From Rhodocyclaceae bacterium (GTDB lineage Bacteria > Pseudomonadota > Gammaproteobacteria > Burkholderiales > Rhodocyclaceae), in assembly GCA_008933825.1 (NCBI GenBank), contig WBUF01000015.1:1-44928 (forward strand): a stretch of 44,928 nucleotides of DNA, written 5' to 3'. Shown here piece after piece: positions 25,628 through 34,429 of the stretch (position 1 is the first letter of the stretch; each line of letters begins with the position of its first letter). The notes under the pieces were generated by a model that searched no databases, was not told the DNA's origin, and was given only the letters and a program-made list of their open reading frames with translations. The position numbers and the translations under genes are program-made.

Positions 25628-26772
25628 TGGGAAAAGGACAAAAAAACACAGAACTCGATGATTTGATCGGCGCCATCTATGAGGCCGGATTGGAACCGGC
25701 CACCTGGCAGCACGTCATTGCAGGCATCTTTGCCCGCTTAGGCGCGCATGCCGGCCAGCTCTGGTCGCCTTACACCCCCTCCCCGGAGAAAGGCGGTGTC
25801 GTCATATCGGTGAATATCGAAGACGGCGTGCGCCCCTCTTACCTTGCCTATTACCATCAGCACGACGTCTGGAGTCAGCGCCTTGCGGAGCACGGACTGA
25901 CACATACCGGCAGCGCTTTCCTGGGCCAGGAATTGCTGACCGATGTTGAATGGCGGAATACGGAATTCTGGAACGACTTCCTGCAGCCAATGGACCTATA
26001 TCATCTGTGCGGGGGCATAGTAGACGACGGCTCCATCGGCAGTCTGCCGCTGATGGCACTTGTGTGCTACAGGGGAATCGCCAAGAAGCCATTCGGTACC
26101 ATGGAACGCAACCTGGTGACCAGGCTGCTGCCGCACTTGCGCCGCAGCCTCGGCATTCAATCAAAGCTCAACCCTCGGCGGACGTCGGCCGCCGAACTCG
26201 CTCTCGACACGCTGACCATGCCGGTCATGGTGCTGGCTCAGGACGGGCGCTGCCTGCATGTGAACGCCGCTGCCGAACGCCTCACCGCTTCGCATCCCGG
26301 AATTCGACTGCGCAACGGCCGACTCAGTTTGTCGCAAGGTGTGGCGCAGCGGCGTCTCGATGAAATGCTGTGCCACGCACGGGATGCCTTTACCCGGTTG
26401 CCGCCCGGACCGGCAACCCTTTTCGTCGGCGATCCGGCCAGTGACGGCCTCGTTTTCAGCTTTTCACCAGCGATGGTCGCTGGGATGTTTGGCAAAGCCG
26501 AGGCGGCGGCGATCGTCTTCGTTCGCCAAAGAAACGCATCCATCAGCTTCCATCCCGAAGAGCTGCAATCTACCTACGGCCTGACAGATGCCGAGGTCGC
26601 GTTGGCACTCGCGCTGACGCGCGGTGTGACTCTGAAGGAACATGCCGCCGCTCGCGGCGTCTCGATCAATACTGTACGCGCGCAACTCAAACAAGTGCTG
26701 TCGAAAACCGGAACAGCCCGCCAAACAGATGTCGTGCGGCTTATCCTAGGCAGGCACGCAGCCCCGGTCTGA
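25627..26772 (+). CDS. LuxR-family transcriptional regulator (orphan)
   Basis: Predicted 381-residue regulator starting with GTG and a good ribosome-binding site (GGAG, six bases upstream). Residues 1-180 form an uncharacterised sensory region with many aromatic residues (for example WSPYTPSPEKGG, YHQHDVWSQRLAEHGL). A short PAS-like segment lies near residues 195-220 (MPVMVLAQDGRCLHVNAAAERL). A LuxR-type HTH lies at about 310-375 (YGLTDAEVALALALTRGVTL, then ARGVSINTVRAQLKQVL). No autoinducer-synthase gene is nearby. The gene reads as less GC-rich than its neighbours and is flanked by non-coding stretches, so it may be a later arrival. Confidence 0.82.
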   Translation: MGKGQKNTELDDLIGAIYEAGLEPATWQHVIAGIFARLGAHAGQLWSPYTPSPEKGGVVISVNIEDGVRPSYLAYYHQHDVWSQRLAEHGLTHTGSAFLGQELLTDVEWRNTEFWNDFLQPMDLYHLCGGIVDDGSIGSLPLMALVCYRGIAKKPFGTMERNLVTRLLPHLRRSLGIQSKLNPRRTSAAELALDTLTMPVMVLAQDGRCLHVNAAAERLTASHPGIRLRNGRLSLSQGVAQRRLDEMLCHARDAFTRLPPGPATLFVGDPASDGLVFSFSPAMVAGMFGKAEAAAIVFVRQRNASISFHPEELQSTYGLTDAEVALALALTRGVTLKEHAAARGVSINTVRAQLKQVLSKTGTARQTDVVRLILGRHAAPV

Positions 26773-26889
26773 GCCACCTTCTCGTTAGCACCGTATCACC
26801 GCAGCATTGATCGCCACGGTGGCAGCGCTCAGCTAGTGCAGTGCAACGCTCGACCGTTCCAGTCCAAAAGGGCCGGGCAGGTTCGGGAC

Positions 26890-27264
26890 TCACTTCCACC
26901 ACAGGCCATGGCGCAGGCTGGCCGGCGCGTGGGCGAACAGCACCGACAGCACGAGCACCAGCCAGAACAGTGCGAGTCGCTGCGCCGGCCAGGCCAGCAG
27001 CAAGCCGAGCAGAAGCAGCTTGCCGGCCATGGCGAGGGCGACGTATTCGCGCAGATAGGCGGGCCGCGACCAGGCGTCCAGCGCCAGGATGGCGAGGCCG
27101 GATGCCAGCGCGGTGAGGCCGAAGGCAATCCAGCGGAACTCGGGGCTGTTGCCCAGCACGCCCGCGCCGATGCCGACGACGCCAACGAGATGCATGGCGC
27201 GCAGCAGGTTGACCAGCCAGCGCTTGCCGGGGAAATCGCGGGCAGGATCTCTCTTGCCCTTCAT
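26890..27264 (-). CDS. Small polytopic membrane protein, unknown function
   Basis: Predicted 124-residue inner-membrane protein with about four hydrophobic helices. These include LVGVVGIGAGVLG, IAFGLTALASGLAILAL, LAMAGKLLLLGLLLAW and LALFWLVLVLSVLFAHAP. The cytosolic N-terminus is basic (MKGKRDPARDFPGKRW). It starts in an ATGA overlap with the ribD stop, so it is likely the last gene of the glyA-nrdR-ribD set. No function can be assigned. The 117-bp spacer towards the LuxR gene holds a GCCACC/GGTGGC inverted repeat and nothing else recognisable. Confidence 0.72.
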   Translation of the reverse strand: MKGKRDPARDFPGKRWLVNLLRAMHLVGVVGIGAGVLGNSPEFRWIAFGLTALASGLAILALDAWSRPAYLREYVALAMAGKLLLLGLLLAWPAQRLALFWLVLVLSVLFAHAPASLRHGLWWK

Positions 27265-28352
27265 GCCGGCAGCAGTCGCGCCAGGATGCGGATGTCGCCG
27301 CCGACCCGGCGCAGATCGAGGATTTTCAGATTGCGCCGGCCTGCGAGATCGGCGATTTCGGGCAGCGGAAACATCTCGCGGCCGCTGCCGAGAATCGTCG
27401 GCGCGAAATAGAGCAGCAATTCGTCGACCAGGCCCTCGCGCAGCAGCGAACCGTTGAGCTTGTGGCCGGCCTCGACGTGCAGTTCGTTTACGCCGCGCCC
27501 GGCGAGCAGGCGCATGAGGTGCGGCAGGTCAACCTTGCCGTTTTCGTTGGGCAGCATCACCACTTCGCCGCCGGCGGCGCGCAGTGCGGCGATCTTCGCC
27601 GCATCCCCGAATGCGGCAGCCACCAGCGTGTTGCCGCCATCGAGGATGCGCGCCGCCGGCGGCGTCTCGCAGTGGCTGTCCACCACGACGCGCAGCGGCT
27701 GGCGCGGTGTCTCGACGTCGCGCGCCGTCAGGCGCGGATCGTCGTCGCGCACCGTACCGGCGCCGGTGAGGATCGCGCAGGCGCGGGCGCGCCAGGCATG
27801 GCCGTCGCGTCGCGCCTCCGGCCCGGTGATCCATTGGCTTTTCCCGTTGGCGAGGGCGGTCTTGCCGTCGAGGCTGGCAGCGAGCTTGAGGCGCAGCCAG
27901 GGACGGCCGCGCTCCATGCGCGAGGCGAAGCCGATGTTGAGCTCACGCGCCTCGTGCGCCAGCAGGCCGTCGGCGACCTCTATACCGGCGGCGCGAAGTT
28001 GCGCCAGCCCCTGTCCGGCGACCTGAGGATTCGGGTCGCGCATTGCCGCAACGACGCGCGCCACGCCGGCGGCGATCAACGCATCGCTGCAGGGCGGCGT
28101 GCGGCCGTGGTGGCTGCAGGGCTCCAGCGTGACGTAGGCGGCAGCGCCGCGCGCACGCTCACCGGCTGCTTGCAGGGCGCGAGTCTCCGCGTGCGCCTCG
28201 CCGGCGCGTTCGTGCCAGCCCTCGCCGACGACGGCGCCATCCCTGACGAGCACGCAGCCGACGCGGGGATTCGGAGTGGTGGTGAACAGACCCTTCTCCG
28301 CCAACCGCAGGGCGCGGGCCATGTATTCATGGTCGCTCGCCGTGAAAGCCAT
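27261..28352 (-). CDS. ribD: Bifunctional riboflavin deaminase/reductase RibD
   Basis: Predicted 363-residue cytosolic enzyme catalysing the second and third steps of riboflavin synthesis (pyrimidine deamination, then ribose side-chain reduction). The deaminase domain has the zinc ligands His54 and catalytic Glu56 (AHAETRAL) and Cys79/Cys88 (PCSHHGRTPPCSDAL). The reductase domain starts near residue 145 with RPWLRLKLAASLDGKTAL and QWITGPEARRDGHAWRA and continues to ELHVEAGHKLNGSLL. It follows nrdR by five bases, a common betaproteobacterial order. Confidence 0.95.
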   Translation of the reverse strand: MAFTASDHEYMARALRLAEKGLFTTTPNPRVGCVLVRDGAVVGEGWHERAGEAHAETRALQAAGERARGAAAYVTLEPCSHHGRTPPCSDALIAAGVARVVAAMRDPNPQVAGQGLAQLRAAGIEVADGLLAHEARELNIGFASRMERGRPWLRLKLAASLDGKTALANGKSQWITGPEARRDGHAWRARACAILTGAGTVRDDDPRLTARDVETPRQPLRVVVDSHCETPPAARILDGGNTLVAAAFGDAAKIAALRAAGGEVVMLPNENGKVDLPHLMRLLAGRGVNELHVEAGHKLNGSLLREGLVDELLLYFAPTILGSGREMFPLPEIADLAGRRNLKILDLRRVGGDIRILARLLPA

Positions 28353-28357
28353 CGGCC

Positions 28358-28831
28358 TCAGGCCGGCTTGCGGCGCGGGCGGGGTTTCTTGACTTCGCGG
28401 ATCGCCTCGCGAAACTCCTCGACGTCCTCGAAGTTGCGATACACCGAGGCGAAGCGCACGTAGGCGATCTTGTCGAGCCGGCGCAGCTCGCGCATGACCA
28501 GCTCGCCGACCTTTTCGGTCGGCACCTCGCGCTCGCCGCTGGCGAGCAGACGCTCCTCGATGCGCTCGATGGCGGCGTCGATGCTCTCGGTGGTGACCGG
28601 GCGCTTCCTCAGCGCCAGCATCAGGCTGGCCTGCAGTTTTTCCCGATCATAGTCTGCGCGGCTGCCGTTCTTCTTGACGACGAGCGGCATGCGCAGCTCG
28701 ACGCGCTCGTAGGTGGTGAAGCGCTTGTCGCAGGCCAGGCAGCGCCGGCGCCGGCGCACGGTGTCCCCTTCCTCGTTCTCACGCGTGTCGATGACCTGCG
28801 TGTTTTCCTCCGAGCAAAAGGGACACTTCAT
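28358..28831 (-). CDS. nrdR: Transcriptional repressor NrdR
   Basis: Predicted 157-residue regulator of ribonucleotide reductase genes. A zinc ribbon is formed by MKCPFC and CLACDKRF. An ATP-cone domain follows (residues about 49-139, [17 protein letters not shown]), whose nucleotide occupancy controls DNA binding. The Arg/Lys-rich C-terminus ([11 protein letters not shown]) is usual in this group. It lies three bases after the glyA stop and five before ribD, so the three form one transcription unit. Confidence 0.96.
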   Translation of the reverse strand: MKCPFCSEENTQVIDTRENEEGDTVRRRRRCLACDKRFTTYERVELRMPLVVKKNGSRADYDREKLQASLMLALRKRPVTTESIDAAIERIEERLLASGEREVPTEKVGELVMRELRRLDKIAYVRFASVYRNFEDVEEFREAIREVKKPRPRRKPA

Positions 28832-28834
28832 GGT

Positions 28835-30085
28835 TTATGCGCCGTAAACCGGGTATTTCTTGCAGAGTTCGGCTGCCTTGCCGCGCACGCGGCCGATAAC
28901 CGCCTCGTCGTTCGGGGCGTCGAGCACGTCGGCAATCAGGTGCGCCACCTGCTCGGCCTCGATCTCGGTGAAGCCGCGCGTGGTGATGGCCGGCGCGCCG
29001 AGGCGGATGCCGGAGGTGACCAGCGGTTTCTGCGGGTCGTTCGGGATGGTGTTCTTGTTCACCGTGATGTGGGCGCGGCCGAGCGCCGCCTCGGCTTCCT
29101 TGCCGGTGATGTTCTTGGCGCGCAGGTCCACCAGGAAGACGTGGCTCTCGGTGCGGCCGGAGACGATGCGCAGGCCGCGCTCTTCCGCCAGCACGCGCGC
29201 CATGACGCGGGTGTTGGCCAGCACCTGCTCCTGGTAGTCGCGGAATTCGGAAGTCATCGCCTCCTTCAGCGCCACCGCCTTGCCGGCGATGACGTGCATC
29301 AGCGGCCCGCCCTGGATGCCGGGAAAGATCGCCGAATTGATGGCCTTCTCGTGCTCGGCGCGCATCAATATGAGGCCGCCCCTGGGGCCGCGCAGGGTCT
29401 TGTGCGTGGTGGTGGTGACGACGTCGGCGTGCGGCACCGGATTCGGATAGACGCCGGCGGCGATGAGGCCGGCGTAGTGCGCCATGTCCACCATGAAGAT
29501 GGCGCCGACCGACTTCGCCACCCTGGCAAAGCGCTCGAAGTCGATGCGCAGGGCGTAGGCCGAGGCGCCGGCGATGATGAGTTTCGGCTTGTGCTCGCGC
29601 GCCAGGCGCTCCATCTCGGCGTAGTCGATCTCCTCCTTCTCGTCGAGGCCGTAGGGCACGATGCTGAACCATTTGCCGCTGATGTTGAGCGGCATGCCGT
29701 GGGTGAGGTGGCCGCCCATCGAGAGATTCATGCCGAGGATGGTGTCGCCCGGCTTGAGGAAGGCAAAGAACACCGCCTGGTTGGCCTGCGAGCCGGAGTT
29801 CGGCTGCACGTTGGCGCAATCGGCGCCGAACAGCTTCTTGGCGCGTTCGATGGCCAGCAGTTCGGCGACGTCGACATGCTCGCAGCCGCCGTAGTAGCGC
29901 TTGCCGGGATAGCCCTCGGCGTACTTGTTGGTGAACTGCGAGCCCTGCGCCTCGAGCACGGCCTGGCTGACGTAGTTTTCGGAAGCGATCAGCTCGATGT
30001 GTTCTTCCTGGCGGCGGTTTTCGGCTTCGATCGCCGACCACAACTCGGCGTCGACCTTGGCGAGGGTGTTTTTCCTGGAAAACAT
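28835..30085 (-). CDS. glyA: Serine hydroxymethyltransferase
   Basis: Predicted 416-residue PLP enzyme converting serine and tetrahydrofolate to glycine and 5,10-methylene-THF. Signatures are [11 protein letters not shown] near residue 31, [11 protein letters not shown], and the PLP-lysine motif [16 protein letters not shown] (Lys at about 228). The C-terminal [16 protein letters not shown] is conserved. Length matches the family. It heads glyA-nrdR-ribD. The 123 bp upstream are AT-rich and contain a small GCGCGAAGCGCG hairpin (about 30124-30135) but no convincing promoter hexamers. The methylene-THF it makes feeds ThyA, encoded 13 kb away. Confidence 0.97.
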   Translation of the reverse strand: MFSRKNTLAKVDAELWSAIEAENRRQEEHIELIASENYVSQAVLEAQGSQFTNKYAEGYPGKRYYGGCEHVDVAELLAIERAKKLFGADCANVQPNSGSQANQAVFFAFLKPGDTILGMNLSMGGHLTHGMPLNISGKWFSIVPYGLDEKEEIDYAEMERLAREHKPKLIIAGASAYALRIDFERFARVAKSVGAIFMVDMAHYAGLIAAGVYPNPVPHADVVTTTTHKTLRGPRGGLILMRAEHEKAINSAIFPGIQGGPLMHVIAGKAVALKEAMTSEFRDYQEQVLANTRVMARVLAEERGLRIVSGRTESHVFLVDLRAKNITGKEAEAALGRAHITVNKNTIPNDPQKPLVTSGIRLGAPAITTRGFTEIEAEQVAHLIADVLDAPNDEAVIGRVRGKAAELCKKYPVYGA

Positions 30086-30208
30086 TTTTTGGCTCTTTCA
30101 AATAATGTTTCAGTGAAGGCTAATGCGCGAAGCGCGTTATGCCGAAACTAAAACATCAAATTACTTAACTGATTGAAGAAAGCCGTAATTTTACCACGGG
30201 GTGGGGGG

Positions 30209-33010
30209 CTATCGGGGCGGCAGTTCCGGCAGGTAGCCCCCCAGATCGTGCTCGCCGGACAGGCGCAGCATCTCGGCGCGCGCGGCCTCGCGCAGGCGCA
30301 CAGCGGCGGCCCAATCCGTCCCGTCCGCCTGCAGCACGGCGCCGACCTCGAGTTCGGGCCGGCCATGGCGCGGCAGCCAGGTCTTGTCGCGCAGGATGGC
30401 GCGGATGCCGCGCAGGCCGGCCACCGCCACCGGCACGCCGGCGCGCGCGGCGGCGACGAAGGCCCCCATGCGGAAGGGCTTCAGGCCGGCCTCGCGCGAG
30501 AAAGTGCCCTCGGGAAAGATCGCCAGGCTCTGCCCGTCGGCGAGCGCCGCCAGTGCCGCCTCGACGTCCTCGGCGCTCTTCGCCGCTTCGTAGCGTTCGA
30601 CGAACAGCGTGCCCAGCCCGCGCAGCATGGCGTGCAGGAGGGGCTGGCGCACCAGCTCGCGCTTGGCGACGAAGGCGTAGTGCGGCGGCAGCGCGGCGTA
30701 CAGCACGACGGTGTCGAAATAGCTGGTGTGGTTGGCGAGCAGCAGGTGCGGCCCGCGCGGCAGCCGTTCGAGGCCGCGCGTGCGCACCGGCATCGCCGTA
30801 AGCAGCAGAAACAGGCGCGCCGCCCATCGCCCGATGCGCCGCCCGAGGAGCGGGCGTTGCAGCGCGGCGAGCGTCAGTGCGACCGGCGCGGCAATCAGGG
30901 CAAACAGGGCCCAGCACCAAGCGGCGTAGAGCCTGCGCCCGGCCCGCTTCGCCGTTCCCCGCAGACTGACTTTTGCCGCAGCCAGTCCCAGCCGGGCCTG
31001 CCGCAGCCAGGCCGGCGCCAGCGCCTTGCCAACCTCGCCGCGCTCAAAGGCCTCGCGCGAGGCGGCGCGGCGAATCTTGCCGCTGGACGTCTTCAGCACG
31101 CTGTGCGGCGGCGCCAGCACGATCTCGTCGGCCGGCATGCCGATGGCGTCCAGCGCGGCATCGTTGATCTTCTGCCGCAGCGCATGGCGCGCAATTTCGT
31201 TCCGCTCGCGCGTCTCCGCCATCACCACCAGGCGCTCGGTGGCATTCGCCGGATCGGTGCTGGCGAACACCGCCACGCAGCCCTTGCGGATGCCCGGGAT
31301 CTCGCCGACCGCTTCCTCCAGCTCATAGGGATAGAGGTTGCGCCCGCCGCGGATGATGAGGTCCTTGACGCGGCCGGCGAGATAGACCTCGCCCTCGACC
31401 AGATAGGCGTAGTCGCCCGAATCGAGCCAGCCGTCGCGGAACAGCCGTGCCGTCGCTTCCGGGTTGCGGAAGTAGCCGCGCGTCGCCGAGGGGCCGCGGA
31501 ACTGCAGCCGGCCGACGCGACGGTCGGGCAGCTCGTCGCCGGCCTCGCCCACGATGCGGATCTCGTGCCCGGGCAGGGCGCGTCCGCAGGCGGGCACGCG
31601 CATGACATCGGGCCCGCCCTCGTCGGCCGGTTCGGCGCGCGCCTCGCGCACGAGAGTCTCGCGCCGGATGGCGTCGATGCGCGGACCGCGCCCGAGTGGC
31701 GGAAAGGCCAGGCCGACGGAACATTCGGCCAGTCCGTACACCGGCGTGATCGCCTCGGGCTGCAAGCCGTGCGGCACGAAACGCTGAATGAAGGCCTCCA
31801 GCGTCGCCGGGCTGACCGGCTCGGCGCCGTTCAGTGCCAGGCGCAGCGAGCGCAGCTCGATCCCGGCCAGCTCGGCGTCGGCGAGCTTGCGCGCGCACAA
31901 CTCGTAGGCGAAGTTCGGCGCCGCCGTGAGCGTGCCGCGGTGGCGCGAGATCGCCTGCAGCCAGCGCGCCGGCCGTGCCAGGAAGGCGAGCGGCGACATC
32001 AGCACCAGCGGCATGGCGAAGTAGAGCGAACCGAACCAGGCGCCGATCAGGCCCATGTCGTGGTAGAGCGGCAGCCAGGAGACGAAGACGTCCTCGCTCG
32101 TCACCTGGAACGCCGGCCCCATGGCACGCAGGTTGGCGAGCAGGTTGGCATGGGTCAGCACCACGCCCTTCGGGTCCCCGGTGCTGCCCGAGGTGTACTG
32201 CAGGAAGGCAATGTCCTGCGGCGCGGCGCGATGGAGCAGCGGCTCCGGCTCGGCATCCGTCTCCTGCGGCGTGACGATCTCGGCGAGGCTCGGCACGTGG
32301 TCGCGCAGCAGCGCCGCCACGCCCTTCGCCTGCGGCACGGTGACGATGAAGACGGCCTGGGCATTGTCGAGGATGCGCGCGTGGCGGCGCAGGTGGTCCT
32401 CGATCTGCGCCAGCCGCGCCGGCGGGTAGATCGGCACGGGAATTCCGCCGGCGATGAGGATGCCGAAGAAGGTGGCAAGATATTCGCGGCCAGTCGGCAG
32501 CATCAGCGCCACTGCCTGCTGCGGTTGCAGGCCGCGCGAGACGAGGCCCGTGGCGATTCGGCGGGCGGCGGCGAGCAGATCCGCATAGCTGATCGGCGCG
32601 GCGCGCTCGCCGTCCTCGTAGAGCAGCACGTGGATCCGCGACGGCGTGTGCGCGGCATGCCACTCCAGCACCTCGATGAGGGTGGCCGCGTCGTCTGGCA
32701 CCGGCAGCACGGCGCCGTGCGGCAAAGCCACTTCGATCTGCGGCGCGGCGGCCGGCGCGGCATGGCCGAGAAAGCGCAGCAGTGCGCGCGGCGTTTCCGC
32801 CTCGGCCAGGGCCGCCTCCGGCAGCGGCTGGCCGAACTCGCGGCCGAGGCGCAGCAACAGCTCGACGCGCGCCAGGGAGTCCAGGCCGAGGTCGCGCTCG
32901 AGCGGGCTGTCCAGCGTCACCGGCGCCTGCCGGCCCGGATGGGTTTCCCGCACCAGACCCTCGGTCACGCGCAGCAGGCGCGCAGCGGGATCTTCAGCCG
33001 GGGAGCTCAT
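30209..33010 (-). CDS. ACP/fatty-acyl-AMP ligase/1-acylglycerol-phosphate acyltransferase fusion
   Basis: Predicted 933-residue three-domain protein. Residues 10-90 are an acyl carrier protein with the phosphopantetheine site DLGLDSLARVELL (Ser45). Residues about 105-680 are an adenylate-forming enzyme of the fatty-acyl-AMP-ligase type: YTSGSTGDPKG, SWLPLYHDMGLIGAWFGSL, NGAEPVSP, DSGDYAYLVEGEVYLAGR and SSGKIRR. After hydrophobic residues 690-725, about 730-910 form a PlsC-like acyltransferase (NHTSYFD, the HX4D motif, and FPEGTFSR). Such a protein could activate a fatty acid, load it on its own ACP and transfer it to an acceptor at the membrane. The acceptor is unknown. It overlaps the upstream phosphatase gene by 17 bp. 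Confidence 0.88.
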   Translation of the reverse strand: MSSPAEDPAARLLRVTEGLVRETHPGRQAPVTLDSPLERDLGLDSLARVELLLRLGREFGQPLPEAALAEAETPRALLRFLGHAAPAAAPQIEVALPHGAVLPVPDDAATLIEVLEWHAAHTPSRIHVLLYEDGERAAPISYADLLAAARRIATGLVSRGLQPQQAVALMLPTGREYLATFFGILIAGGIPVPIYPPARLAQIEDHLRRHARILDNAQAVFIVTVPQAKGVAALLRDHVPSLAEIVTPQETDAEPEPLLHRAAPQDIAFLQYTSGSTGDPKGVVLTHANLLANLRAMGPAFQVTSEDVFVSWLPLYHDMGLIGAWFGSLYFAMPLVLMSPLAFLARPARWLQAISRHRGTLTAAPNFAYELCARKLADAELAGIELRSLRLALNGAEPVSPATLEAFIQRFVPHGLQPEAITPVYGLAECSVGLAFPPLGRGPRIDAIRRETLVREARAEPADEGGPDVMRVPACGRALPGHEIRIVGEAGDELPDRRVGRLQFRGPSATRGYFRNPEATARLFRDGWLDSGDYAYLVEGEVYLAGRVKDLIIRGGRNLYPYELEEAVGEIPGIRKGCVAVFASTDPANATERLVVMAETRERNEIARHALRQKINDAALDAIGMPADEIVLAPPHSVLKTSSGKIRRAASREAFERGEVGKALAPAWLRQARLGLAAAKVSLRGTAKRAGRRLYAAWCWALFALIAAPVALTLAALQRPLLGRRIGRWAARLFLLLTAMPVRTRGLERLPRGPHLLLANHTSYFDTVVLYAALPPHYAFVAKRELVRQPLLHAMLRGLGTLFVERYEAAKSAEDVEAALAALADGQSLAIFPEGTFSREAGLKPFRMGAFVAAARAGVPVAVAGLRGIRAILRDKTWLPRHGRPELEVGAVLQADGTDWAAAVRLREAARAEMLRLSGEHDLGGYLPELPPR

Positions 33011-33632
33011 CGAGCGCTTCGTCGAGATGGCTGCGGTCGGCCCAGTTCAGGATGCGCCAGTTGCCGCGATCGATTTCCAGCCAATTGAGCGCCGTGTTGG
33101 GAATCTCGAAATCGCGCAGCGCGGAGAGCGGGCTGCCCGAGGCGCGGCGATGCAGGACGTCGAGCACACCGCCGTGGGCAACGACCAGCACCTGGCCGCC
33201 CGGGTGCGCCGCCACGATCCCGTCGAGGCAGCGGTTCACGCGCTCGGCGAAGCGGCGCAGGCTCTCGCCCCCGCCCGGCAGGGCGAAGTCCTCCTCGCGC
33301 GCCAGGAAGCGCGCGTAGGCGTCCGGATGGTGTTGCGCGAATTCCGCATAAGTCAGTGCCTGCAGCACGCCGTAGTGGCGTTCGCGCAATTCGGCGCGGC
33401 CGCGGATCGGCAGACCGAGCAGATGCGCCGCCGCATCCGCCGTGAGCCGGGCGCGGGCGAGATCGCTCGAGTAGATCGCGGCGAATTCCTCGTGCGCCAG
33501 TGCGTTGGCGGCGGCGCGCGCCTGGGCGCGGCCGACGGCCGACAACGGCACATCGAACTGGCCCTGGATGCGGCGCTCGGCGTTCCAGGCGGTTTCGCCG
33601 TGGCGGACGAGGCAGAGGCGGGTGGCGGTCAC
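32994..33632 (-). CDS. Histidine phosphatase family protein (CobC/GpmB-like)
   Basis: Predicted 212-residue cytosolic phosphatase. The catalytic motif LVRHGETAWNAERRIQGQFD lies near residue 8, with the phosphorylated His at 11. SSDLARARLTADA, ELRERHYGVLQAL and the second His in VLVVAHGGVLDVLHR complete the family signature. The substrate cannot be told from sequence. The start is GTG at 33632. It overlaps the fusion gene by 17 bp and is probably its co-transcribed partner. It is distinct from GpmA, lacking that enzyme's insertions. Confidence 0.88.
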   Translation of the reverse strand: MTATRLCLVRHGETAWNAERRIQGQFDVPLSAVGRAQARAAANALAHEEFAAIYSSDLARARLTADAAAHLLGLPIRGRAELRERHYGVLQALTYAEFAQHHPDAYARFLAREEDFALPGGGESLRRFAERVNRCLDGIVAAHPGGQVLVVAHGGVLDVLHRRASGSPLSALRDFEIPNTALNWLEIDRGNWRILNWADRSHLDEALDELPG

Positions 33633-33670
33633 GAAATCAGTGGTGGCTGATGCACGAAGGATCGAATGTT

Positions 33671-33714
33671 AGGGTTTACCTGCATTTTCCGCCAGTCGGG
33701 GCAAATACGACTGG
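33671..33714 (+). promoter_or_regulatory. GGG-TTTA-CC element and inverted repeat upstream of the TRAP operon
   Basis: AGGGTTTACC (33671-33680) lies about 150 bp before the dctQ ATG and closely resembles an element at a similar distance before dctP. Eleven bases downstream is a seven-bp inverted repeat, CCAGTCG (33692-33698) and CGACTGG (33708-33714), with a nine-base spacer. The rest of the 194-bp divergent spacer shows no clear sigma-70 promoter. Confidence 0.4.
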
Positions 33715-33826
33715 AATCACGAGGCGTTCCGGATTACTCTTACGCCGCTTTGCCCGGGTCTTCCAAGAGACGACCCCTGCAACAGGAGGAGGCGCGGCCA
33801 CCGCCGCGGCCGCGACAGGAGAATCC

Positions 33827-34429
33827 ATGAACTTTCTGCTCAAGACTTCCCGGCTGATCGATGCCCTCAACCATCGTGTCGGCCAGGCCATCATCTGGCT
33901 GGTGCTCGCCGCCGTGCTGATCTCGGCCGGCAACGCCATCGTGCGCAAGGCCTTCAACACGAGCTCGAACGCCCTGCTGGAGATCCAGTGGTACCTCTTC
34001 TCGGCGGTGTTCCTGCTCGGCGCCGGCTATGCCTTCCTCAAGAACGCCCATGTGCGCATCGACTTCGTCTCCAACCGCCTTTCGCCGAAGATGCGCAACT
34101 GGATCGACATCGTCGGCATCCTCGTCTTCCTCGGCCCGCTTTGCGCCATTCTCATCAAGCTGTCCTGGCCGCTCTTCGAGAACGCCTGGACGAGCGGCGA
34201 GATGTCGCAGAACGCCGGCGGACTGATCCGCTGGCCGGTGCTGCTGCTGATCCCGGCCGGCATGGCCTTGCTGCTGGCTCAAGCGGTATCGGAACTCATC
34301 AAGCGCATTGCCTTCCTGCGCGGCGCCATCGCCGATCCGCTCGGCCACGGCGAGGAACCCACGACGGAGGACGAACTGGCGCGCGAGATCGAGGAGCACG
34401 CCAGACATGCCGACGAGGAGATCCGCTAG
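33827..34429 (+). CDS. dctQ: TRAP transporter small membrane subunit DctQ
   Basis: Predicted 200-residue inner-membrane protein with four hydrophobic helices typical of DctQ. These are AIIWLVLAAVLISAGNAIVRK, LLEIQWYLFSAVFLLGAGYAFL, NWIDIVGILVFLGPLCAIL and RWPVLLLIPAGMALLLAQA. The family motif EIQWYLF...AYAFLKNAHVRID is present. A charged C-terminal tail (EEPTTEDELAREIEEHARH) follows. AGGAG lies six bases before the ATG, an excellent ribosome-binding site. The stop codon abuts the dctM ATG with no spacer. Confidence 0.92.
   Translation: MNFLLKTSRLIDALNHRVGQAIIWLVLAAVLISAGNAIVRKAFNTSSNALLEIQWYLFSAVFLLGAGYAFLKNAHVRIDFVSNRLSPKMRNWIDIVGILVFLGPLCAILIKLSWPLFENAWTSGEMSQNAGGLIRWPVLLLIPAGMALLLAQAVSELIKRIAFLRGAIADPLGHGEEPTTEDELAREIEEHARHADEEIR

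Noticed and set aside
30086..30208. A riboswitch or regulatory RNA in the glyA upstream region
   Set aside because: Only a short GCGCGAAGCGCG hairpin is present; no conserved glycine or other riboswitch core could be recognised.
30173..33088. A 971-codon open frame opposite the ACP/ligase/acyltransferase fusion
   Set aside because: Translation is a low-complexity Arg/Gly/Gln/His mixture typical of antisense frames in GC-rich DNA; every conserved motif lies on the minus strand.
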